The position numbers were made by a program, and so were the translations under genes. The notes under the pieces were generated by a model, which saw nothing but the letters and a program-made list of their open reading frames with translations, made no database searches and was not told the DNA's origin. 17,097 nt of DNA from an uncultured Bacilli bacterium (lineage in GTDB: Bacteria; Bacillota_I; Bacilli_A; RF39; UBA660): assembly GCA_944359735.1 (NCBI GenBank), contig CALVTA010000021.1, positions 1 to 17,097 on the forward strand, given 5' to 3'. This document shows, piece after piece, positions 7,288-13,850 of the stretch (the first letter of the stretch is position 1; each line of letters starts with the position of its first letter).

Positions 7288-8163
7288 CTATATCTTATAA
7301 ACTTTATTCTTACCCTGTCTTATTCTTTGAAATTGCTCTTTTAAAGTACTCTTTGTATAATAAACAGCTCCTTTTAAATCAACTTCATCATCTAAAAACT
7401 CATAATGCTTCTTATTACTTTCCCATACGCTTTCATGCTTTTCAATAAAATTATTATTAAGATAATCAGTATTTAAACTAGAAATATCTCTAATTTTACC
7501 TCTATCTTGAAGCATCTTTTCAAAATAGTAAGAAAATTTATCTAAGTCGTAATTTCCACCATGCAAGTGATAAATATCATAGAAGTCTTTTGTTCTTGTA
7601 TTTAAAACATCTGTCTTAGTAGACTCGGCAATAATACATAATTTCTCTGCTAAAGTCTCTTCCATAGAAGGGACTACTACTTCATATTCTTCATCCCTTG
7701 AAAATATTTTAGGTACTAATTTCAACTGTTTTTCATAGATACAAGGATGATTTTCTCTATAATCGATACCTATAGGATGATTAATTTTTCCATACTTAGC
7801 AGAGATTGGTAACTTAATAATACCTGTATTAGTTCTTTTAGGAGCACCTCTTAAAATATAATCAAAATCATTATCACTTGTTTTATCACACATAGCATTA
7901 ACTAAAAGAATTAAAGAATTATGATGGTCTATTGTACTAGTTAAATCTATATCTGTAATAGGTCTAACTATTTTACCTAAATGAACAGCTTGTGCGAAAC
8001 TTCCCTTAACTATTATATCCATACTTTTATCGATTTTACTTAAGCGATAAAGTAAATCTCTTGAAAAAAAAGTATTATAAACATTAGTTATACTGATATT
8101 AAGTCTTTTAGACTCTTTATTTAGGTATGACTTTAAACTATCACAGTTCTTAAATTTATTCAT
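7288..8163 (-). CDS. AbiEii/AbiGii-type nucleotidyltransferase (orphan toxin-family protein)
   Basis: 291 aa from the chosen ATG at 8163. A start at 8172 would add three residues, but the AAGGGG ribosome site would then touch that ATG; it is correctly spaced (9 bases) for 8163. Motifs: KGSF (53-56) followed by TDIDL (70-74), the GS...DxD active site of DNA polymerase beta-like nucleotidyltransferases; Asp134 in IGIDYRE as the likely third metal ligand; EETLAEKL (168-175); and TKDFYDIYHL (191-200), the conserved lysine/aspartate block of the AbiEii family. Family knowledge: these are toxins of type IV toxin-antitoxin and phage-exclusion systems, and relatives (MenT) add nucleotides to tRNA. 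The partner winged-helix antitoxin AbiEi normally sits directly upstream. Here the upstream neighbour is a divergent membrane-protein gene and nothing follows on the same strand, so the gene is an orphan. A housekeeping role is possible. Confidence 0.82.
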   Translation of the reverse strand: MNKFKNCDSLKSYLNKESKRLNISITNVYNTFFSRDLLYRLSKIDKSMDIIVKGSFAQAVHLGKIVRPITDIDLTSTIDHHNSLILLVNAMCDKTSDNDFDYILRGAPKRTNTGIIKLPISAKYGKINHPIGIDYRENHPCIYEKQLKLVPKIFSRDEEYEVVVPSMEETLAEKLCIIAESTKTDVLNTRTKDFYDIYHLHGGNYDLDKFSYYFEKMLQDRGKIRDISSLNTDYLNNNFIEKHESVWESNKKHYEFLDDEVDLKGAVYYTKSTLKEQFQRIRQGKNKVYKI

Positions 8164-8189
8164 TTCAACCATCCCCTTTTGATGGCTAA

Positions 8190-8218
8190 ATTATACCATA
8201 AAATATACAATAAGTCAA
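8190..8218 (-). promoter_or_regulatory. Strong promoter for the AbiEii-type gene
   Basis: On the minus strand TTGACT (8218-8213), exactly 17 bases, then TATAAT (8195-8190) preceded by TGG (8198-8196). It is near consensus in all three elements and the best promoter in the window. It stands back to back with the plus-strand promoter starting at 8228. Confidence 0.75.
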
Positions 8219-8227
8219 AATTTAGAA

Positions 8228-8256
8228 TTGTATTTTCCCTATTTTTCTATTATAAT
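8228..8256 (+). promoter_or_regulatory. Promoter for the membrane protein/phosphotransferase pair
   Basis: TTGTAT (8228-8233), 17 bases, TATAAT (8251-8256). The first start codon is at 8288, about 25 bases after the expected transcript start. Nine bases separate its -35 box from the -35 box of the divergent AbiEii promoter. Confidence 0.65.
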
Positions 8257-8287
8257 ATAACATATTTAGAAGTAAGGACGTGGTAAT

Positions 8288-8656
8288 ATGTTTTTTATAT
8301 GTATGTTAATGCCTGCTAGCATTTCTATACTAATAGAAAAAAGAATAATAAAAAAAGACCTTAGTAATAGTGATTTAATATTAAAGTATTTACTTTATAC
8401 ATTTTTAATTACAACAATCATGAATACTTTTATTTACACTTTTAGTAGTGAGAAATTATTGCATTATTCAGAATATACTTTTAGTTATGATTTTTGTCTA
8501 AAATATATGTGGCTTAGTCTAATAATCGCTCTTGTCTTACCATATATATTAAAAGTAATAAGTGCTAATATAGATATAAATTTAGAAATAAGAGAAAAGA
8601 AAAAAAATGAAAAAAAGAAAGCAGTTAAAAAAAGAAAAACTAAAAAAAATAATTAA
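8288..8656 (+). CDS. Small 3-TM membrane protein of unknown function
   Basis: 122 aa; no family recognised with certainty. Hydrophobic segments at about residues 2-16, 33-52 and 72-92 are followed by a very basic C-terminal tail (102-120, mostly Lys and Arg), which by the positive-inside rule should face the cytoplasm. An AAGGA ribosome site precedes the ATG. The last 50 bases overlap the start of the downstream phosphotransferase gene in the +1 frame, inside a run-rich A tract. The overlap and shared promoter argue that the two proteins work together, for example as a membrane partner of the phosphotransferase. It may also be the separated N-terminal membrane part of one longer enzyme, since LtaS-type proteins usually carry five N-terminal helices. 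Confidence 0.7.
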   Translation: MFFICMLMPASISILIEKRIIKKDLSNSDLILKYLLYTFLITTIMNTFIYTFSSEKLLHYSEYTFSYDFCLKYMWLSLIIALVLPYILKVISANIDINLEIREKKKNEKKKAVKKRKTKKNN

Positions 8657-10157
8657 AACTTTATTATTTTATTTATTAATACTTTTAGCTCTTATTATTA
8701 TATTTAGTACAAACTGGACAATAGAAAATTGCCAATTTGATAATTTTGATCAAATACTATTTACTCTAAATAGTTCTGTAAGTTCTGCTAGTAATGATAT
8801 AATTAAAACATTTATTAAAGAAAATATTCTAAAGCCAATAATAATTACTATAATTATTCTAATTATTACTTTTGGTATAAGATATTTATCTAAAAATTTA
8901 GAGGTATTCCTAAATATCAAAATTAGAAAAAAAACAATTAAATTAAAATTCAATAAAATTATTAGTGCTATATTTTTAATTACCTTATTAGGATATGCTA
9001 TCTATTATGCCATAAGTAATCTATATATTTTTGATTATATTAAATATAGCTACATAGAATCTAATTTTTTTGAAGTTAACTACATTAAACCAGACGAAGT
9101 AAAATTAGAATTTCCTGATAAAAAAAGAAATCTAATTTATATATTTTTAGAATCGATGGAAACTACTTATTCCAATAAAGAAAATGGTGGTGCATATGAC
9201 ACTAATTATATTCCTGAATTAACAAGACTTGCTAATAATAATATAAACTTCTCTTCTAATAAGTTAGTAGGAGGAGCTCATATGGCTTATAACACATCAT
9301 GGACAATGGGTGCAATGATTGCTCAAACAGCTGGTATCCCTTTAAAAACTGCCTTTGAAGCAAACTCTGAAAAAAATTATGAAAATGGCAGTTTGGTTCC
9401 AGGTGCCTACTCTATAGGTCAAATTCTAGAAGAAGAAGGATATAAACAGTATATTATGGTTGGATCAGATTTAACTTTTGGAGGAAGAAGAGTCTATTTC
9501 AACACACATGGCAATTACAATATATTTGACTATTTTACAGCTATAGATGATGAAATTATAGACGAAGACTATTATGTTAATTGGGGTTATGAAGATGAAA
9601 AATTATTTGATTATGCAAAAAACGAATTAAAAAAAATAGCAAAAAATGATGAACCATTTAATTTTACATTATTAACTGCAGATACACATTTTCCTGATGG
9701 ATATATCAGTGAAAACTGTGAAATTGTTTCCGATAACCATTATTTAAATTCTATAGCATGTTCTAGTAAACAGCTTAATGACTTTATTAGATGGATTAAA
9801 AAGCAAGACTTTTATGAAAATACTACTATCATACTAACCGGAGATCATCTAAGCATGAATACCTATTCCTTTGATAACATTGATCAAAACTATGAAAGAA
9901 GTATATATAATGTCTTTATAAATTCTGCCATTGATACAAATTGTAATAAAAATAGAGAATTTAACAGTTTTGACTACTTTCCATCTACCCTAGCTGCCCT
10001 CGGAGTAAAAATAGATGGAGAAAGACTAGGTCTTGGTACTAATTTATTTAGTTGTAAAAAAACACTATCTGAAGAATATGGCAATAATTATATTGATGAA
10101 AGATTAAAAGAAAAATCAATATACTACAACGAATGTATTAATAATATCTGCAAATAA
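8607..10157 (+). CDS. LtaS/MdoB-type phosphoglycerol transferase (sulfatase-fold membrane enzyme)
   Basis: 516 aa. A Lys-rich start (1-17) is followed by membrane segments at about 18-34, 76-92 and 119-138, then a large extracellular alkaline-phosphatase/sulfatase-fold domain. Catalytic features: FLESMET with Glu182 as metal ligand, NTSWTMG with Thr230 as the probable nucleophile, His361 in ADTHFPDG, and GDHLS with Asp413/His414. Family knowledge: such enzymes move glycerol-phosphate, or a similar phospho-group, from phosphatidylglycerol onto teichoic acids or glycans outside the membrane. Which acceptor is used cannot be told. The start overlaps the upstream gene by 50 bases with only a weak AGAGAAAAG ribosome site, suggesting translational coupling. 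No other start codon is available before residue 184. Six cysteines lie in the extracellular part (371, 385, 446, 483, 510, 515). A strong terminator follows. Confidence 0.85.
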   Translation: MKKRKQLKKEKLKKIIKTLLFYLLILLALIIIFSTNWTIENCQFDNFDQILFTLNSSVSSASNDIIKTFIKENILKPIIITIIILIITFGIRYLSKNLEVFLNIKIRKKTIKLKFNKIISAIFLITLLGYAIYYAISNLYIFDYIKYSYIESNFFEVNYIKPDEVKLEFPDKKRNLIYIFLESMETTYSNKENGGAYDTNYIPELTRLANNNINFSSNKLVGGAHMAYNTSWTMGAMIAQTAGIPLKTAFEANSEKNYENGSLVPGAYSIGQILEEEGYKQYIMVGSDLTFGGRRVYFNTHGNYNIFDYFTAIDDEIIDEDYYVNWGYEDEKLFDYAKNELKKIAKNDEPFNFTLLTADTHFPDGYISENCEIVSDNHYLNSIACSSKQLNDFIRWIKKQDFYENTTIILTGDHLSMNTYSFDNIDQNYERSIYNVFINSAIDTNCNKNREFNSFDYFPSTLAALGVKIDGERLGLGTNLFSCKKTLSEEYGNNYIDERLKEKSIYYNECINNICK

Positions 10158-10230
10158 AAATATACACTCTCAATTCAAAATTTTATCCAGATATTATTAT
10201 TTATGAACAAGATTATACATTTAAATATAA

Positions 10231-10268
10231 AGCCCTAGTTGAATATAAAACTCAACTAGGGCTCTTTT
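10231..10268. terminator. Strong bidirectional terminator between convergent genes
   Basis: AGCCCTAGTTGA (10231-10242) and TCAACTAGGGCT (10252-10263) form a perfect 12-bp stem with a 9-base loop. The plus strand continues with CTTTTG; the minus strand continues with TTTATATTTAAA. It ends the phosphotransferase transcript on the plus strand and the htpG transcript on the minus strand. Confidence 0.9.
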
Positions 10269-10302
10269 GTCTAATTTTTATTAGCAAATTCAGTATTAAA
10301 CC

Positions 10303-12180
10303 TTACTTCGCCAAAATTTCACAAACTAAATTACTTATCTCAGTCGGATTATCTAAACTCATTCCCTCAATAAGTCTAGCTTCTGCATAAAGAATTTTAC
10401 TATATTTTTCTAATGTTTCAAAATCTTTTTGTTCATATAAAGATTTTAACTTATCTGCAATAGGATGATTTTCATTAATCTCCATTACTGTAGTAGCTTT
10501 CATTCCCGTATCTGTTGGCATAGCATCCATTACTTTTTGCATTTCAACAGAAACCTCTCCTTTACTAGTTAAACATACTGGATGATTTTTAAGTCTATAA
10601 GTAAAGGCTACCTCATTAACACCAGTTCCTAATACATCATGCATTTTAATAAACATATCTTTATATTCTTCATTAACTTTCTTTAACTCACTCTTCTCTT
10701 CATCACTTTCAAGATCAGCATCACTACTTGCAATATTAACAAAGCTTTTTTCCTTATAATTCATCATTACTTTTAAAACAAATTCATCTAAATAATCAGT
10801 TAAATATAAAATATCTATATCTTTTTCTTTAGCACTCTCAACCTGAGGTAACAAATCAATCTTATCTACAGTTTCTCCACAAGCATAATAAATTATCTTA
10901 TCATCATCTTTCATCTTAGAGACATATTCATCAAGAGTAACCATCTTCTTTTCTTTAGATGAATAAAATAATAATAAATCTTGTAAAGTTTCTTTAGCCA
11001 TTCCATAAGACTCATAAATACCAACTTTTAACTGCATTCCAAAATCTTTAAAAAACTTTTCATAATTTTCCCTATCATTTCTAAGCATTTTTTCTAATTC
11101 TTTTTTTATCTTAGATTCTAAAGATTTAGCAATAGACTTAATTTGATAGTTCTCTTGCAAAGTCTCTCTTGAAATATTTAAAGATATATCTTCACTATCA
11201 ACAATACCTTTAACAAAGCTAAAATAATCAGGTAAAAGATCTGCACATTTTTCCATTATAAGAACACCTTTAGAATAAAGTTCAAGTCCTTTTTCATAGT
11301 CCTTAGAATAATAATTATATGGAGCATGACTAGGTATAAATAGAAGTGTTGTATATGAACATCTTCCTTCTACTTCACTACGAATCACCTTCAAAGGAGC
11401 TTCATAATCATAAAATTTATCAGTATAAAAAGAATTATAATCTTCATCCTTAACAGAGCTCTTTTGCTTCTTCCAAATAGGAATCATACTATTTAATGTT
11501 TTATCTTCTAATTTTTTTTCTTCTTTATCATCTTTTTTAGTAATCTTCTCTTCTTTCATCTTTATAGGATAAGAAATATAATCAGAATACTTTCTAACCA
11601 ATCTTTCAAGAGTATATTCTTCTAAATATTCATCATAATTAGTATCTTCATTATTTTCTTTTAAGTGTAATATAATCTTTGTTCCTGTCTTATCATAATC
11701 TGTCTCTTCGATAGAATATCCATCAGCTCCTCTTGACACCCAACGATAAGCTTTATCACTATCATAAGATTTACTAATAACTTCTACCTCATCACTCACC
11801 ATAAAACTAGAATAAAATCCTACTCCAAATTGTCCAATAATAGCCATATTTTTATCATCTGACATTTTCTCTTTAAATAATTCTGAACCACTTTTAGCAA
11901 TAGTACCTAAATTATTTTCAAGTTCTACATCACTCATACCAATACCATTATCAACAATAGTAAGAGTTCTATTTTCTTTATCAGGAATAAGTCTAATTTC
12001 CAAATCTTTCTTTTTAACCTTAATATCTTTATTAGTAAGTGATTCATAATAAAGTTTATCAATAGCATCACTTGCATTAGAAATTAACTCTCTTAAAAAA
12101 ATTTCCTTGTTTGTATAAATTGAATTAATCATTAAATCTAATAATTTCTTAGATTCAGCTTTAAATTGTTTTTTCTTCAA
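10303..12180 (-). CDS. htpG: Molecular chaperone HtpG (bacterial Hsp90)
   Basis: 625 aa from a TTG start at 12180. A GTG at 12189 is also in frame, but the ribosome site AAGAGTGAT spans it and is correctly spaced only for the TTG, giving the family-typical N-terminus (M)KKKQFKAES. The GHKL ATPase is clear: ELISNASDAIDK (31-42, Glu31 and Asn35), DNGIGM (77-82), GQFGVGF (116-122) and TGTKI (165-169). The middle domain carries NISRETLQEN with the catalytic arginine. The C-terminal dimerisation region is present, and the length is normal for HtpG without a charged linker. It acts as a cytoplasmic dimer in ATP-driven folding and maturation of client proteins. It is transcribed alone from a promoter overlapped by a CIRCE operator, so control by the HrcA repressor is expected; hrcA itself is not in the window. 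Confidence 0.95.
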   Translation of the reverse strand: MKKKQFKAESKKLLDLMINSIYTNKEIFLRELISNASDAIDKLYYESLTNKDIKVKKKDLEIRLIPDKENRTLTIVDNGIGMSDVELENNLGTIAKSGSELFKEKMSDDKNMAIIGQFGVGFYSSFMVSDEVEVISKSYDSDKAYRWVSRGADGYSIEETDYDKTGTKIILHLKENNEDTNYDEYLEEYTLERLVRKYSDYISYPIKMKEEKITKKDDKEEKKLEDKTLNSMIPIWKKQKSSVKDEDYNSFYTDKFYDYEAPLKVIRSEVEGRCSYTTLLFIPSHAPYNYYSKDYEKGLELYSKGVLIMEKCADLLPDYFSFVKGIVDSEDISLNISRETLQENYQIKSIAKSLESKIKKELEKMLRNDRENYEKFFKDFGMQLKVGIYESYGMAKETLQDLLLFYSSKEKKMVTLDEYVSKMKDDDKIIYYACGETVDKIDLLPQVESAKEKDIDILYLTDYLDEFVLKVMMNYKEKSFVNIASSDADLESDEEKSELKKVNEEYKDMFIKMHDVLGTGVNEVAFTYRLKNHPVCLTSKGEVSVEMQKVMDAMPTDTGMKATTVMEINENHPIADKLKSLYEQKDFETLEKYSKILYAEARLIEGMSLDNPTEISNLVCEILAK

Positions 12181-12213
12181 ATTAATCACTCTTCTTTCTT
12201 ATTTACATAAAAT

Positions 12214-12242
12214 AGAATAACACTTGTTTTAGCAATTGTCAA
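12214..12242 (-). promoter_or_regulatory. Promoter for htpG
   Basis: On the minus strand a perfect TTGACA (12242-12237), a 17-base spacer and TATTCT (12219-12214). The leader to the TTG start is about 27 bases. The -35 box lies in the centre and right arm of the CIRCE element. Confidence 0.75.
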
Positions 12243-12255
12243 GCAAGAGTGCTAA
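12229..12255 (-). promoter_or_regulatory. CIRCE operator (HrcA-binding site) of htpG
   Basis: On the minus strand TTAGCACTC (12255-12247), 9 bases, then AATTGCTAA (12237-12229). The consensus is TTAGCACTC-N9-GAGTGCTAA, so one arm is perfect, the other matches at 7 of 9, and the spacing is exact. It covers the -35 box of htpG, so bound HrcA should block RNA polymerase until heat or misfolded protein releases it. Confidence 0.85.
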
Positions 12256-12271
12256 AAAAACAATCATTAAA

Positions 12272-12296
12272 AATTAGTAAAGGAATTTTACTAATT
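12272..12296 (-). terminator. Possible weak terminator of the alcohol dehydrogenase gene
   Basis: AATTAGTAAA (12272-12281) and TTTACTAATT (12287-12296) form a perfect 10-bp stem with a 5-base loop, overlapping the dehydrogenase stop codon. The minus-strand tail is TTTAATG, poor in T, and nearly all pairs are A:U. Partial readthrough toward htpG is possible. Confidence 0.4.
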
Positions 12297-13317
12297 ATTT
12301 ATTTGGATCAACTAATATCTTAACCGCTTCATCAGTACCACTAGTTAACCGCTCATAAGCCTTCTGAACCTCAGTATAACTGACTATATCATCAACAAAT
12401 TTCATAACTTCTATTTGTTTATTAGCAATTAAATCTAAACATGTTTTAAATTCTTCTTTAGTATAAGCAATAGCACCTTTTACAGTTAATTCATTCATAA
12501 CCGCAACAACAGTAGGAATACTTATAGGTCCAGTAGCAACACCAACTAAAATGACAGTACCCCCTGGTCTTACAGTAATAAGTGATGAAGTAACAGCACT
12601 AGAATTACCACAGCACTCTATTACAATATCAAACCCTCCGTTAGTATCAGCCAATACTTCATTAATCATACCTTCACGAGTTGCATCGTAGTATTTATCA
12701 GCAACACCTAAACTAATTGCTTTCTCTCCTCTTTTTTTATTAGTTTCACTCACCGCTACAAAACTTGCTCCCTCTTTTTTAGCAAACATTGCGCTCATTA
12801 ATCCAATAATGCCACCACCTATTATCAACACCTTAGATCCTACTTTAACATCTGCCAAATGTATACCATGTAAAGCCACAGCTGTAGGTTCAACCATAGC
12901 AGCCTCTTCATCAGATACACTATCAGGTACTTTTAATACCATATCACTCCTAACTTTGATGATCTCAGCCAAAGCTCCAGGATTATCAAGAGAAAGACCA
13001 ACCGCCTTAGTCCATGTACTCTTACAGTACTGAGGATTGCCACTTAAACAAGCTGAACAATTTAAACACGGAGAAATAGGTAAAGCCGTTACTCTATCTC
13101 CTACTTTTAAATCATTTCTATTGCCTGGATTAATTACTTGACCACAAAACTCATGTCCCATAACTAAACCTATAGGATCTCCTATTTCAAAATAATGTAA
13201 ATCAGAACCACATATACCAGCTTTTAAAACTTTAACAATAACATCATTATCATTAATTGGTTCCTCTATTTCTTTTATCTCAAATTCTCTTTTTCCTTTT
13301 AATGCAACTGCACGCAT
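12295..13317 (-). CDS. Zinc-dependent medium-chain alcohol/polyol dehydrogenase
   Basis: 340 aa from the ATG at 13317. Upstream in-frame ATGs at 13335 and 13320 are rejected because the ribosome site AGAGGTGAT lies between them and fits 13317. Catalytic zinc ligands are Cys36 (GICGSD), His55/Glu56 (MGHE) and probably Glu143 (VEPTAVA). The structural zinc lobe is present with Cys84, Cys87, Cys90 and Cys98. The Rossmann NAD(P)-binding motif GGGIIGLMSA is at 167-176. It oxidises or reduces an alcohol or polyol with NAD(P) in the cytoplasm. The pattern resembles the sorbitol/threonine/2,3-butanediol dehydrogenase group, but the substrate cannot be fixed. It follows the phosphatase gene after a 64-base gap without a clear terminator or promoter, so it may be the last gene of the SNF2-phosphatase operon. 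Confidence 0.88.
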   Translation of the reverse strand: MRAVALKGKREFEIKEIEEPINDNDVIVKVLKAGICGSDLHYFEIGDPIGLVMGHEFCGQVINPGNRNDLKVGDRVTALPISPCLNCSACLSGNPQYCKSTWTKAVGLSLDNPGALAEIIKVRSDMVLKVPDSVSDEEAAMVEPTAVALHGIHLADVKVGSKVLIIGGGIIGLMSAMFAKKEGASFVAVSETNKKRGEKAISLGVADKYYDATREGMINEVLADTNGGFDIVIECCGNSSAVTSSLITVRPGGTVILVGVATGPISIPTVVAVMNELTVKGAIAYTKEEFKTCLDLIANKQIEVMKFVDDIVSYTEVQKAYERLTSGTDEAVKILVDPNK

Positions 13318-13381
13318 CATAATCACCTCTATCATAAGTTTATCACAACCTAAAACTAAAAAAAGAAAAAGGCTATAAACT

Positions 13382-13837
13382 TTACTTATCTTTACATCTT
13401 ATAAACTCAAGTAAAGATTGACATCCTTTTTCTATTTCATCATAAGTAATAATAAAATTATGTGTATACCAAGGATCATTTATATCCTTATTATTCTTAG
13501 TAAAATCTAACAACTTATAAATTTTTTTATTAGTACCAAATAATTTTTCCATAGATAAAACATTATAATCATCCATCCCTATAAAATAATCAAATTTTTC
13601 ATAATCACTTTTTAGCAATCTTGTAGCATGATGTTCACCATAAGGAATATTATGTTTATCCAACATACTTTTTGTAGCAGGATGCATATCATTACCTATC
13701 TCATCATCACAAGTACCACGAGATTCAATAAAAAAATCATTCTCTAAACCTTCTTTTTTTACTAAATCTTTAAATACATAAAGAGCCATAGGACTTCTAC
13801 AAATATTTCCCAAACAAACAAAACAAATTCTTATCAT
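13382..13837 (-). CDS. Low-molecular-weight protein tyrosine phosphatase
   Basis: 151 aa from the ATG at 13837; an upstream ATG at 13858 would add seven residues, but the AAAGGA ribosome site is correctly placed for 13837. The P-loop CLGNICRS (8-15) gives nucleophile Cys8 and Arg14, and the general acid is Asp121 in NDPW (120-123). Position 12 is Ile, as in phosphotyrosine-specific members; the protein-arginine phosphatase YwlE has Thr there. Phosphotyrosine is therefore the predicted substrate. In Firmicutes such enzymes often counter tyrosine kinases in capsule control or act as stress regulators; no kinase is near. It starts 13 bases after the stop of the SNF2-type gene, so the two are co-transcribed. 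Confidence 0.92.
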   Translation of the reverse strand: MIRICFVCLGNICRSPMALYVFKDLVKKEGLENDFFIESRGTCDDEIGNDMHPATKSMLDKHNIPYGEHHATRLLKSDYEKFDYFIGMDDYNVLSMEKLFGTNKKIYKLLDFTKNNKDINDPWYTHNFIITYDEIEKGCQSLLEFIRCKDK

Positions 13838-13850
13838 CTTTCTATCCTTT

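Noticed and set aside
8750..8953. Minus-strand hydrophobic reading frame of 67 codons
   Set aside because: It lies antisense inside the phosphotransferase gene; its hydrophobicity mirrors the A/T-rich membrane-segment codons. The same holds for the plus-strand frames inside ppdK at 3010-4522 and the one at 12809-13033.
12181..12189. GTG start for htpG
   Set aside because: The ribosome site overlaps this GTG; the TTG at 12180 is properly spaced and yields the family-typical N-terminus.
13338..13381. T-rich minus-strand stretch after the phosphatase gene as a terminator
   Set aside because: No stem longer than four pairs precedes the T-run, so readthrough into the dehydrogenase gene is more likely.
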